Positions 16,532-26,500 of a stretch of DNA of 64,000 bases are shown in pieces. Every line of letters begins with the position of its first letter. The first letter of the stretch is position 1. The translations under genes and the position numbers were made by a program. The DNA comes from an uncultured Poribacteria bacterium. GTDB taxonomy: Bacteria; Poribacteria; WGA-4E; WGA-3G. The notes beneath the pieces were generated by a model. That model was not told the DNA's origin, did no database searches, and was given only the letters and a program-made list of their open reading frames with translations. The stretch spans positions 3,328,481 through 3,392,480 of the forward strand of contig OY282383.1 in the NCBI GenBank assembly GCA_958295855.1, in the 5' to 3' direction.

Positions 16532-18454
16532 CTAACTTGCATTCCCATGACTCTGCAAGGAATGACAAAAATTTGGCAAAGCAAAATGAAACACGGTGCC
16601 TTCTCCTAATATGCTTTCTAACCAGATGCGCCCGTTGTGGCACAGTACAATGTGTTTCGTAATCGCCAATCCTAAACCGGTGCCGCCTATGTCCCGCGCA
16701 CGCCCTTTGTCAACCCGATAAAACCGCTCGAACACACGGGATTGAGATTCTAACGGGATGCCGATACCGGTGTCTTTTACATGGATAATGACTTCGTCTG
16801 TGGTTCCATCTGTGACATCAGAGTTTGCGTTGCCTATAAAGGTATTTACCCCGCTTTGCGGGGCAGATACCACCTCCGCGGAAACAGTAATCGTACCGCC
16901 ATCTGGCGTATATTTAATAGCATTGTCAATGAGATTCACAAAAATCTGCATGATAAACTGTGCATCTACGTTAACTTGAGGCAGGTTTTCGGGTACTTCC
17001 CACGTCAAAACTAACCCTGCTTCCTCCAGTACTGGTTCAAACACATCTAAAATGGGTTCATAGAAGGCATTGAGGTGACACGGTGCGCGTTTTAATTCGA
17101 TGTCACCAGATTCAAGGCGTGCCAGTTCCAGCAAATCGGAAACCAACCGTGAGAGGCGACCGGCGTGGTTTAGGATTTTGATGATAAACTGCTCGTGCGT
17201 CTTGTTTCCGCCAGGGTTGCTGTTCAGCAAAGTTTCGGCGTACCCTTGAATTGCGGTCAGCGGTGTCCGCAGTTCATGCGATACGTTCGCCACGAAGTCG
17301 ACGCGAATCCGCTCCAACTGCCGCACTTGGCTTACATCGTGGATGACGATGACGTATTCTTTTCCAGCAGATACAGGCACAACGGTAACCTCTGCCTCCG
17401 GCTCCCTCAGGTTTCCGAGCCGAATTTCTGCAAACGCAGCAGATTCCATCTGTGATGCCTCTTTCAGCAACGCTTGGAGTTCAGGAATACGGTTGATCTC
17501 AATCAATGCCCTGCCGATATAGGCATCGGGGAGTTCTAACATAGCGATAGCGGCTGGATTGGCGTAGGTAATCTCCGATGCCCCATTCACTAGGAGTACG
17601 CCTTCACCCATATTGGTCAAGATGTTTTCCAAGCGTTGATGTTCTTGGGAAATCCTATAAAGTTGCCCCTGAATCCTATCTGCCATCATGTTGAAATTTC
17701 GCGAGAGTTGCCCCAATTCGTTGGCAGAATTGACCGGTACGCGCGAGGTAATCTTGCCATCGGCAAGGGATTGCGTCGTCTGCGTCAATTTGGCAATCGG
17801 TTTGATAATGGCACTGGTGCTAAAAACACTAAACACGATTGCGAGAATCAATCCCGCCACACTCGCAAGCAGCACCATCTGCCGAAGGTTTCCAATTGCT
17901 GTATTGACAGCTTCCATCGGGAGCGCGACTCGGCAAATGCCTATGAAGTTCTCGGCATCTGGCGTAGGAGGTTTGCCACTATTTTCAATAGTGGTGAACT
18001 TTTCCAAGCCAATATTACGATATACTGGGAGCGCGAAATAACGAAAATCTGTCTGCGTTGTCGTGCTGTGCCGGTCGCTCATGCCGCTTCCGAGTCGAAT
18101 AGCATCCTGCACCTCTGGCCGCTCGAGGTGGTTGTCCATCTGGCGTAGGTGCGCTCCATCCCGCTCCGTATCTCCCCAGACAACCCCATCCACGCCGATG
18201 AAGGTCAAGCGCGCGGCGCCTGTCTCTCCGAGTCTATCGACGAGGGCATCTATGATTTCACAACTAAAACTATCCTCGGCGGGGAGTTCTTCGATGAGAA
18301 ATTCCCTTGCTAATGCTGCCTGAACTTCCAATTCGCTGGTAATTCGACTGCTCAGCGATCTCTTGAGCATTGCGCCAAGATAGAGGTACATTGCGAGCAG
18401 CACGAAAAGCACAATGCCTATGTATCTGAGTGTTATTTGTGTACGGATATTCAT
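16532..18454 (-). CDS. PhoR-like sensor histidine kinase
   Basis: A membrane kinase of 640 residues from the ATG at 18454 (MNIRTQITLRYIGIVLFVLL). The frame continues to 18580, but that part is encoded by a GC-palindrome repeat and is unlikely to be protein. Two membrane segments flank a periplasmic domain, followed by HAMP, a PAS domain (ILTNMGEGVLLVNGASEIT), the phosphoacceptor box (NVSHELRTPLTAIQGYAE) and the HATPase boxes (NLIDNAIKYTPDGG, DTGIGIPLESQSRVFERF, GGTGLGLAITKHIV). No response regulator gene is adjacent. Two repeats lie in frame: family B near residues 150-161 (FTTIENSGKPP) and family A near 528-538 (APQSGVNTF). The C-terminus (FCHSLQSHGNAS) is encoded by an 83-bp-family repeat. 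Confidence 0.92.
   Translation of the reverse strand: MNIRTQITLRYIGIVLFVLLAMYLYLGAMLKRSLSSRITSELEVQAALAREFLIEELPAEDSFSCEIIDALVDRLGETGAARLTFIGVDGVVWGDTERDGAHLRQMDNHLERPEVQDAIRLGSGMSDRHSTTTQTDFRYFALPVYRNIGLEKFTTIENSGKPPTPDAENFIGICRVALPMEAVNTAIGNLRQMVLLASVAGLILAIVFSVFSTSAIIKPIAKLTQTTQSLADGKITSRVPVNSANELGQLSRNFNMMADRIQGQLYRISQEHQRLENILTNMGEGVLLVNGASEITYANPAAIAMLELPDAYIGRALIEINRIPELQALLKEASQMESAAFAEIRLGNLREPEAEVTVVPVSAGKEYVIVIHDVSQVRQLERIRVDFVANVSHELRTPLTAIQGYAETLLNSNPGGNKTHEQFIIKILNHAGRLSRLVSDLLELARLESGDIELKRAPCHLNAFYEPILDVFEPVLEEAGLVLTWEVPENLPQVNVDAQFIMQIFVNLIDNAIKYTPDGGTITVSAEVVSAPQSGVNTFIGNANSDVTDGTTDEVIIHVKDTGIGIPLESQSRVFERFYRVDKGRARDIGGTGLGLAITKHIVLCHNGRIWLESILGEGTVFHFALPNFCHSLQSHGNAS
16536..16571. 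repeat. 83-bp-family repeat fragment encoding the kinase C-terminus
   Basis: CTTGCATTC...CTCTGCAAGGAATGACAAAAA matches one end of the unit tandemly repeated at 44855-45103. It contains the last codons of the kinase gene. Confidence 0.6.
16841..16871. repeat. GC-palindrome repeat (family A), in frame in the kinase gene
   Basis: GGTATTTA, CCCCGC-TTT-GCGGGG, CAGATACC. It is read in frame in a loop of the ATPase domain. Confidence 0.85.
17971..18003. repeat. CACTAT palindrome repeat (family B), in frame in the kinase gene
   Basis: GTTTGCCACTATTTTCAATAGTGGTGAAC with a perfect CCACTATT/AATAGTGG pair. It lies in the periplasmic part of the kinase. Confidence 0.7.
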
Positions 18455-18476
18455 CAGTGTTCTTTTGTCCTTAAAA

Positions 18477-18507
18477 GTGCAATCCCCGCAAAGCGGGGCA
18501 AATACCA
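18477..18507. repeat. GC-palindrome repeat (family A) upstream of the kinase start
   Basis: CCCCGC-AAA-GCGGGG with ATACC on one side only. Its presence supports the ATG at 18454 as the kinase start. Confidence 0.8.
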
Positions 18508-18626
18508 CCGTGCCATGAAGAGATTCCAATGTAATCATAACACTTTTTGGCGTAGTTTGCAAGCGGAAACTTAGGGACATTTCCTTCTAAGGGGCGGGCG
18601 GGAAACGCGCGACACATCGCGGCTTT

Positions 18627-18652
18627 GTAGCGGCAGCGCCTTGTGCCTGCCC
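18627..18652. repeat. Family D repeat (GGCAGCGCC/TGCCTGCC type)
   Basis: GTAGCGGCAGCGCCTTGTGC followed by CTGCCC. Close relative of the copies at 44239, 49024, 60454 and 63050. Confidence 0.75.
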
Positions 18653-18880
18653 TCCCCCGGTTGCGATGCTGTGCCGAAAACGGACAAGAAAGGCAACACG
18701 CATTCAAATTGCGGGAAAGCAACTTGGTATTAATTTCCTTGCACAAGAAGTCCAAGCGAAAATGTTAGGAGAATTAATATGAAAAATCAAGATTTTAATT
18801 ACGACTTCTTACAAGGTAGAAAATGGGAATCTTCTCTTTTTAACCAAAAGTATCGCGCTTTTGCTGCGCTTTTCTTCCAA

Positions 18881-18909
18881 TTGACAGCGAAATGATATTT
18901 TGCTAAACT
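18881..18909 (+). promoter_or_regulatory. Promoter of the dapA-like/aroA operon
   Basis: TTGACA, 17 bases, TAAACT, ending about 60 bases before the start codon. Confidence 0.65.
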
Positions 18910-18969
18910 AAAAGCATCTAACCAACTTGCAGGAAAGCAACTTTCGGGTCGAAAATGAAGGGGGCACTC

Positions 18970-19869
18970 ATGAATATCCGATTTGAAGGCATTTTTTCAC
19001 CGACGATAACGCCGCTTGATGAAAAAGAACGCGTCGATGAACTCGGATTTGTCAAGCAACTCAACCGCCTGATTGGCAATGGTATTCACGGCATCTATCT
19101 ATTGGGAACTTCTGGTGAGTTTACGACTTTGACAAATACGGAGCGCGAACGGGCAATGGACATCGCTGTCAAGGCTGTCGGTGGTCGCGTCCCAATTATT
19201 TGTGGTGTCATGGATACAAGCACCCAGCGCGTTATCCAAAACATTGAGAGTGCCGAGCAGTTCGGCGTTGATGCCGTCGCCGCCACGCCCGGTTATTATT
19301 ACACCTCCACAGGCGATGCGGATGTGATTGAATTCTATGAGACTATCGCCGAGAGTACCGAACTGCCTGTGCTGATTTACAATATCCCATCAATGGTTAA
19401 AACCGCAATCAAACCGCAGATAGTCGCCGAGCTTGCAGAGCGGTGCAATAATATCGTCGGCATTAAGGATAGCTCCGGCGATTGGAACAACTGCCTCAGT
19501 CTATTGGCCCTGCTCGGAGATCGGACAGATTTTTCGATCATGCTCGGTTCACATACCGCGTTAGGGGCAGCACTGCTATTCGGTGCCGACGGCGGCGTCG
19601 TCTCCATTTCAAACGTCGCCCCGAAGGAGGCTGTTGCCCTTTACAATGCTGGAAAAGCGCGCGATATTGATGAGGTACACCGGTTGCAAAAGTGGTTGCT
19701 CAGGCTCAGCAAAATCTATACTTATGGGCAAGGCGTGAGTGCTATGAAGGCGTGTTTAGAAATCTTGGCGGTCTGCGGTGCGACAACAACAAGCCCGCTG
19801 TCGCCCGTGAGTGATACTGCGAAAGCCGAACTGCGCCAATTGCTAACAGAGCTGGAGATTCGTGAATGA
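18970..19869 (+). CDS. DapA-family aldolase/synthase
   Basis: A 299-residue TIM-barrel enzyme of the dihydrodipicolinate synthase/N-acetylneuraminate lyase family, which forms a Schiff base between an active-site lysine and pyruvate. Visible are LLGTSGEFTTLT (residues 44-55, the pyruvate-binding GTTGE-like loop), Tyr137 in VLIYNIP and the Schiff-base Lys166 in VGIKDSSGDW. The ATG at 18970 has AAGGGGG at proper distance; an in-frame ATG at 18955 does not. The last bases overlap the aroA start (ATGA). Many paralogues of DapA act on other keto acids, so I do not call it dapA outright. Confidence 0.88.
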   Translation: MNIRFEGIFSPTITPLDEKERVDELGFVKQLNRLIGNGIHGIYLLGTSGEFTTLTNTERERAMDIAVKAVGGRVPIICGVMDTSTQRVIQNIESAEQFGVDAVAATPGYYYTSTGDADVIEFYETIAESTELPVLIYNIPSMVKTAIKPQIVAELAERCNNIVGIKDSSGDWNNCLSLLALLGDRTDFSIMLGSHTALGAALLFGADGGVVSISNVAPKEAVALYNAGKARDIDEVHRLQKWLLRLSKIYTYGQGVSAMKACLEILAVCGATTTSPLSPVSDTAKAELRQLLTELEIRE

Positions 19870-21137
19870 TTGGGATAGAGCCGATTCAGACACCGCTTAA
19901 TGCCACAATAGAGGTGCCGGGTTCTAAAAGTTATACCAACCGCGCGTTATTAGTTGCCGCGCTTGCACACGGAGATTCAACGTTGACCGGGGCGCTCTTT
20001 AGCGATGATACGCGTTATATGTGCACGGCACTGCGAAAACTCGGTGTCAAGATTGCCGCTGATGAGAAGCAAGCGACATTTCATGTGCAGGGAAATAGCG
20101 GCGATATCCCAGTTCCCGGGGCTGAGCTCTATATCGGGAACTCAGGCACGACCTCCCGGTCTCTCGTGAGTTACGTTTCGCTGGGGCGTGGGAAATTCGT
20201 TATTGATGGAGACGAACCGATGCGACGCGGACGGCCTATCTCCGATTTACTAGACGCATTGATGCAGCTTGGGGTTGCGGCGCGCTCACAATTTGAAAAC
20301 GGTCATCTCCCCGTTGTGGTCCAAGCAGACGGGCTTGACGGTGGAAAAACCGTACTTGATGCCAGTAAGAGCAGTCAATTTTTGACAGCACTCCTGCTCA
20401 TTGCGCCGTATGCAAAAAACGGCATAGAGATAGAGGTTGTGGGTAACCCCAAAACGCCCTATATTGACATGACACTGGCAGTCATGGAGGCCTTTGGCGT
20501 GGCGGTTGTTAACCAAGACTATCGGTATTTTCGCATTGCAGGTGGGCAGCGGTATCATCCGTGTGCTTATCCCATTGAGCCGGATGCCTCCAACGCCTCT
20601 TATTTTTTTGCCGCTGCGGCACTCATAGGCGGGCGAGTGAAGGTAGCCCACTTAAACGTGGATTCTGCCCAAGCCGATGTCCAGTTTGTGCGTGTGCTGG
20701 AGAAGATGGGGTGTCAGGTGAACGTCTCCGACGATGGCATCGCGGTCACGGGCCCGCGTCAGTTGAAGGGAATTGATATAGATATGAGGGCGATTTCGGA
20801 TACCGCCTTGACGCTCGCGGCAATCGCCCCCTTCGCCGATAGCAAAGTCACCATCCGAAACATCGAGCATACACGTTGGCAGGAAACCGACCGGATTCAT
20901 GCGATGGTGACGGAACTGCGGAAATTAGGCGTGCCTGTGATTGAGCATCGCGACGGGCTTGAAATTTCGCCTGCACCTATTACTCCTGCAGCGATTGATA
21001 CCTATCAGGATCACCGCATGGCGATGGCCTTTTCGCTCATCGGCTTAAAAGCGCGCGGAATTCAGATTAATGACCCGGGCTGCGTCAGCAAGACGTTTCC
21101 TAATTATTTTGATGTGCTGCAAAGGTTATACGCTTGA
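19866..21137 (+). CDS. aroA: 3-phosphoshikimate 1-carboxyvinyltransferase (EPSP synthase)
   Basis: A 423-residue EPSP synthase, the sixth step of the shikimate pathway, joining phosphoenolpyruvate to shikimate-3-phosphate. Motifs: GSKSYTNRALLVAALAHG (substrate loop), GNSGTTSRSL, the RGRPISDLLDAL stretch and the end motif YQDHRMAMAFSLIG with DPGCVSKTFPNYF. Length is typical. It overlaps the DapA-family gene by four bases (ATGA), so the two are translationally coupled. Confidence 0.95.
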   Translation: MIGIEPIQTPLNATIEVPGSKSYTNRALLVAALAHGDSTLTGALFSDDTRYMCTALRKLGVKIAADEKQATFHVQGNSGDIPVPGAELYIGNSGTTSRSLVSYVSLGRGKFVIDGDEPMRRGRPISDLLDALMQLGVAARSQFENGHLPVVVQADGLDGGKTVLDASKSSQFLTALLLIAPYAKNGIEIEVVGNPKTPYIDMTLAVMEAFGVAVVNQDYRYFRIAGGQRYHPCAYPIEPDASNASYFFAAAALIGGRVKVAHLNVDSAQADVQFVRVLEKMGCQVNVSDDGIAVTGPRQLKGIDIDMRAISDTALTLAAIAPFADSKVTIRNIEHTRWQETDRIHAMVTELRKLGVPVIEHRDGLEISPAPITPAAIDTYQDHRMAMAFSLIGLKARGIQINDPGCVSKTFPNYFDVLQRLYA

Positions 21138-21159
21138 GGCTGCCTGAAAGCGCGTTCTT

Positions 21160-21220
21160 GTAGGGGCGGATCCCCACAGGTAGCAATAACCCCGCAAAGC
21201 GGGGCAAATACCAAACCCGC
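21160..21220. repeat. Family D repeat split by a family A repeat
   Basis: GTAGGGGCGGATCCCC and the closing AACCCGCCC belong to family D. Between them lies a complete family A unit (21179-21212: GGTAGCAATAA, CCCCGC-AAA-GCGGGG, CAAATACC). This is one repeat inserted in the loop of another. Confidence 0.75.
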
Positions 21221-21268
21221 CCGTTAATCCTCATCCAAGCGCGCTTTATAGAAAAAGCGGATTTTAGT

Positions 21269-21297
21269 TTGCAGACAGATTTAGAATAGGGTATACT
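21269..21297 (+). promoter_or_regulatory. Promoter of the first GmrSD-like gene
   Basis: TTGCAG, 17 bases, TATACT, about 120 bases before the start codon. Confidence 0.5.
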
Positions 21298-21432
21298 TAA
21301 AGTGCCATAACAACATAAAATCCTGTCCATGTCTAATGAGCCACTCGGGGCGAACAGCAGAGGTCAGAACTGTGAGGCGCATAACAATCGCGGCATCGCT
21401 TATAAGAAAAGACGAATATGGAGAATCTAAAA

Positions 21433-23466
21433 ATGAGAACAACAGACATGCAGGTACGTTCTTTGTTTGATAGGGATGTGCAGTACATAATCCCCCTCTT
21501 TCAACGTCATTACGTCTGGGATAAGGAAGATCAGTGGGAACCGCTCTGGAAAGATATTGTAGAAAAGGTTCGTCAAAACCTTTCCCAATCTCATAATAGT
21601 CATTTTACCGGTGCTATAGTTGTACACCAAAAATTGACGAATCTTGACGAAGTACCGAAGTATGAAATTATTGACGGTCAGCAGCGATTAACCACTTTTC
21701 AAATCATCCTTTGTGCGCTTAGGGATCGATGCTTGTCCCTAAAGGCAAAGGTGCCCGAGTGTGATGCTATTGCCAGGCGAGCAGATAGGTACATTCTGAA
21801 TCAAGACATATTACCACCTAGTCCCGTGGATGAAGAATATAAACTTATTCCTACAGAATCCGATAAAGATTCATTTCAGGCGTTGGTCAAAGGCAACACG
21901 GACCAAAGTAGCGGAAAAATTAAGGAAGTTTATGATTATTTCAAGCAAAACATCGTGAACTATGTGGGAAATGATTGTGCCAAAATGCTGAAACTGTTTC
22001 ATTCTATCCTAAACAGTTTTAGTTTTGTTCAAATATTGCTTGATGCAGATGATGAACCGGAGAAAATATTCGAGTCGCTTAATGCGCGGGGCAAAAGTCT
22101 GCTTCAGTTTGATCTGCTCAGAAATAACCTGTTTCTAAGAGCGCGCGAAGATCGAGATGGTCTCTATACGAGGTACTGGCAGGATTTTGAAACTCCGTAT
22201 TGGGATCCAGAAGTAAGATCGGGAACATCATCTGAACTTTTCCTTCAACATTTTCTGATGGCAAAACTTGGTAGGGCGCGGGTGAAGCCAGAATTTAATT
22301 TCTATCAGCGGCAGTACCACAGAAACTTAGTGGATGCCCAGGGAGTAGAATATGAATTCTCTGAATTGAAAAGGTACGCGGAAGTTTATCAAGAGATGAA
22401 AGATTGCCAGGATGATTCCGAAGTCGGGCGGAGGATGAAGTTTTACGAGACATTTGAACTCACGACTTTGCATCCGTTTCTATTGTTCATAATTTGTGAA
22501 GTAGGACTATCGGGGTGTGAATTGAACTACGTCTTTGATATTTTGGAGTCTTATACGATCCGGCGTATGCTGTGCTGCAGAGGCAAAGCCGGCCTTAAGA
22601 ATTTCAACATATTCTTTTCTGAACTTATTAGAGAACTCAGGAACGATTTTAGTTTGGAAAGTTTCGTAAGCCGGATGTCTGAGCAAAACTCAGATACGAG
22701 AAAGTATCCAACCGACGACGAGGTTGAACCTACCCTGCACATCCGCTATCAGGAAGATCCTGCCTTGTTCCCAGACGATTCGACCATAGTTTTTCCAGGC
22801 AATCGTGTTGTTAAAGCCGCCTTGCATGGACTTTGGTCTGAAACCGCTGGACAAATAAAGAAAAAACTTATTCGGTATATCCTGTATCAGATCGAACTAG
22901 TGAAGAGGGCCGAAGACAGGTTCGCCGAATCTTTAACTTTCAGAGACAGACTTACCTTAGAACATGTAATGCCAAACAACTGGAAAGAAACTTGGCGTTT
23001 ACCGATTGTGGAAGGAATCGTCATCTACGAACATGACTCTGATGGAACTCCCAGTGTTTCTGTGAACAGAGAAGTTGGAGACGAGAGTTTGCTTTATGCT
23101 GAACTGTTTTCTGATGAGTACAGAGAAAATAACCGGTATTTGGAAAGACCTTCTAGAGATGGCTTGGCTGATAAATCCTATGCAGACGCTTTTAACTTGG
23201 CGCTGGTGCGAGATGATTTATTACAAAGCATCGGCAACCTGACGCTCGTTACTCCTCCGCTCAACTCTAGACTGGGAAATCGTACGTTTCCTGAGAAGAA
23301 AGAGGCTCTAAATGAACATTCAAGCCTAAGACTGAATAGGGAAATTTGTGAGTATGGCGATTGGAGCGTCAATGTAATTCGTGAACGCGCGGAAAAGTTA
23401 ATCGCGTATTTCTGCAAAATATGGCCATCGCTGGATAGGTTCGCCGATAACATCTGTCGCCGGTAA
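21433..23466 (+). CDS. GmrSD-type (DUF262 + DUF1524) type IV restriction-like protein
   Basis: A 677-residue protein with an N-terminal DUF262 domain (YIIPLFQRHYVWDKEDQW; the DGQQRLTTFQII nucleotide-binding motif; ESLNARGKSLLQFDLLRN) and a C-terminal DUF1524 HNH-like domain (LTLEHVMPNNW, then IGNLTLVTPPLNSRLGN). This is the single-chain form of GmrSD, which uses NTP and cuts DNA with modified (for example glucosylated) cytosines. I chose the ATG at 21433, with GGAG eight bases upstream, over 21418. It begins a stretch rich in defence genes. A second DUF262/DUF1524 protein lies at 29246-31312. Confidence 0.88.
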   Translation: MRTTDMQVRSLFDRDVQYIIPLFQRHYVWDKEDQWEPLWKDIVEKVRQNLSQSHNSHFTGAIVVHQKLTNLDEVPKYEIIDGQQRLTTFQIILCALRDRCLSLKAKVPECDAIARRADRYILNQDILPPSPVDEEYKLIPTESDKDSFQALVKGNTDQSSGKIKEVYDYFKQNIVNYVGNDCAKMLKLFHSILNSFSFVQILLDADDEPEKIFESLNARGKSLLQFDLLRNNLFLRAREDRDGLYTRYWQDFETPYWDPEVRSGTSSELFLQHFLMAKLGRARVKPEFNFYQRQYHRNLVDAQGVEYEFSELKRYAEVYQEMKDCQDDSEVGRRMKFYETFELTTLHPFLLFIICEVGLSGCELNYVFDILESYTIRRMLCCRGKAGLKNFNIFFSELIRELRNDFSLESFVSRMSEQNSDTRKYPTDDEVEPTLHIRYQEDPALFPDDSTIVFPGNRVVKAALHGLWSETAGQIKKKLIRYILYQIELVKRAEDRFAESLTFRDRLTLEHVMPNNWKETWRLPIVEGIVIYEHDSDGTPSVSVNREVGDESLLYAELFSDEYRENNRYLERPSRDGLADKSYADAFNLALVRDDLLQSIGNLTLVTPPLNSRLGNRTFPEKKEALNEHSSLRLNREICEYGDWSVNVIRERAEKLIAYFCKIWPSLDRFADNICRR

Positions 23467-23549
23467 TGCCTAATGTTTTTCCATATTGAATTAGGAGTAT
23501 ACCCGCCGGTCTCTTGCTTGTAGTAGAGCAACTTATTCCCGTTCCTCAG

Positions 23550-26500
23550 TTAAAAATCAAGCACCTCATCAATCTCCGCCATAATCCGCAGCGTCTCCGC
23601 AACTGCAACCAAAATTGCACAATATTGACGCACCTCCACATGGCTTAAGACGCTCCGCCGCCTATCCCGAAGCCACTTCTCACACACCTGATACGCACCA
23701 ATCTCATACGCCCACACCGCCTCAGGCACATCCGTGAAATGCTGCGTGGCGTTAATCCAAACGTGTCCGCCCTCGTAGCGAATCTTTGAGACAACGCCAT
23801 CGCCTTCACCCTCAAACCGATGCCGTGGCGGTGCATACACATCTTTCAGGAGATGCCACTCAATTAGGGATTGCCCCAAGGTGCTGAGTTTGCGGAAGTA
23901 CTCAATATCTGTCGGCAAGGGGATGCGCGGGAAGCCGTATTTCAGGAATTCATAGTAGCGTTCGCGATAGGTGGGACTATACAGTACGGCATAGATATAG
24001 GCGAGAATAGCCTCTGCTGAAACGCCTTCAGGGAGTCCAAACGGTGCAGTCTGTGGAAGTGCTAATGTCTCGGAGAGTGCCGCGAGAAAAGCAGGTTTGA
24101 GGTTGAGTGAACGTTCTGTTGAGAGCTCCAATTCATCTGGGCTCGGATACAGGTAGAGCGGGAACACGTGTCCAGATTCGCTTCCTCTGTTTGAAATGTA
24201 ACACTTTTCAGTAATTTTGTCGGTTACCAAGGCGTGTCGCCATATAGGGCTTGTGACGACACGACAGACGCTCAGAGCTAAGTTTTCCTTTTGTAAATGG
24301 TGCATAACCTCAGAGCGTGGACGTGTATGGAATCCAGATGACTGCCCAGTGTAGTAGGTCCAACGCGTGTCAAATGGACGATAACGTACTTGTGAAACGT
24401 GCTGTCCTGTGTCGGGATGGTTCCGAAGATCCGCTTGGGCTGATGTGACGCTCCAATCACCGCTATCCTTTAGATTGTATTTTCGCTTTGCTTCAGGTTC
24501 AGTGAGTGAAGTAAAATCGGTGACCGTGTTTCGCAAAGCTTGCTCCGTGTGATGAAATGTGAACTTATCCCGTGACGAGACAATTCCAGTTGAACTGTTT
24601 TGAAAGATGTCGGTAATCTCCCAACCTGCTTCGTACTCTGCTCTCTGTCCGGTCGCTTGTGGCACAAAGAGGTAATGGGGCGATGTTGGCACAAGTTCAG
24701 CCCACAGTGTGTCTTGGACATCAGTTTCCGACAGCACACTATATTTTTCCCCGCGGGTTCCCCACATATCCGCGTAATAGATTTTTGCTGAGGCACGAGT
24801 GTCGCGTGCTTTGACACACAAGATGATGGAAACCCCTTGTTGGATATCAAAAACGTTTTCATCTTTTTTCCCTTCTGGGACAGCTTCCTTCTTCCTAGTA
24901 CTGCCGTGCAAATTGAGCACGTAGATGACGTTGAAACTCGTTAGCAAACTTTGCCGCATCCCGCGGAAAACGGGTCCTTCAAGGAAGCTGTTGTTCACAA
25001 TATAGCCGATAACGCCTTCGCCATTTTTACCAATGCGCCACTGTGCCCATCGAATGAACTTTACATAATCCGCCTGAAGTGATTGATTGGCTTCACCAAG
25101 CGGTTTACCATCTATCTGTTTGTAATCCTCCATGAGTTCTCCGATAAAAGTTAACTTTCCACCTACGCGGCTTGGGTTAGCGGAATTGCGTGGATAGGGG
25201 GGATTGCCGAGGATAACCAGAAGCGGTTCGTCGCGTTTCACTGAGAGTGCAGCGTTCGCCTCATCGGAGATAAACCCCGCAAAAGGTAAGGGCTGCTGCT
25301 TTTCTCCGGGGTCTTCCAATGTATTGGTGAGATAGATGCGGAGGCGTTCGGTTGCCTGCCAGCCTTGTGCTTGTAGAAACAGACTCAACTTCAGATGTGC
25401 GATCGTATACGGCGCGACGAGCAGTTCAAACCCGAAAAGCCGTTTGACTAACTGCGCGTTAATATACTGGTTCCAGTCTCCTGTACCATAATTGGTTATG
25501 ACGTATTCACGGATGTGGTCAAGCACTGCCAAGAGGAATCCGCCGGTGCCTGTCGCGGGATCGAGGATGAGCGTGCTGTTATCGGCGAGTCCGTCGCGTT
25601 TATGAAGTTTCGTTTTGAGGAGTGCATCGACAGAACGCACGATGTAGGAGATAACTTGTGGCGGGGTGTAGTAAACACCCCGATCGACGCGTCGCTGGGC
25701 ATCATATTCTGCGAGAAATGTCTCATAGAAATGGATGACTGGATCTTCCGTGTGGGTTTCCGCTGTAAACGCGGTGCGGAACATCTCTGTCGAGACGTTT
25801 CGGAGAAGAGTCGCGATCTCGTCCAAAATATAGGTGACGTTTTCCTCAAGATTTGGGGAGGCTACCTGATAGAAAAGTTGCCGTAGGAATGGATTTGAAC
25901 GCGGCAGTGCAGTGGCTGCCGTTTCGCGTGAGAAGTTCGTTGCATTGGGCAGTGTGCAGCGTGCAGCGAACAGCCCATAAGCGAGCGTTTGCGCGTACAT
26001 ATCGGCGAAATCAGCCGGTGTCAACGTAGAGAGAAGGAGCTCCTTAAACGCTGAAAACATGCCGTAGATTTGGCTGTTTTCGTCTGTGAGCGTCGTTTCA
26101 ATTTGTGTTTGGAGTTCGCGGGTGCGGCGTGCAAGGTGTTTCGCAAGTGCCTCTGGGGTGGTGATTTGCACGGGACCTGCAGTGAGAAATCGATCCAATA
26201 GCGTTTCTAACTTTTCACTGTCGTCTGTAGCACGGGCCGTTACACGCAGCGTTCCATCCGTATACAACCGAAATTCAACGAAATTGGTGAGAATGAAGTT
26301 ATCAAGGTTTTCAATAAACCGTGCATTCTGCGTCTCAGCGTGTCCGGTGAGGGCATCAAGGTTTCTGCCATAAGCCTCCGCTTCAATGTAGCCGAGGGGC
26401 AGCAAGTTATCGCGCGCGATGAAGTCCGGTCGCCCGATCTGCTCCAGTTTTCGCGGCTCCTGTGTGAATGTTATGGTATCTCTGCCGAAATAGTTGACAG

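Larger units (their letters stand above)
18455..18969. other. Divergent intergenic region, 515 bases
   Basis: No gene supported. It holds the family A repeat above, a family D repeat at 18627-18652 (GTAGCGGCAGCGCCTTGTGC) and a promoter at 18881. A frame at 18471-18755 is made of repeat sequence and is discounted. The block CAGGAAAGCAACTTTCGG (18930) echoes CGGGAAAGCAACTTGG (18712). Confidence 0.6.
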
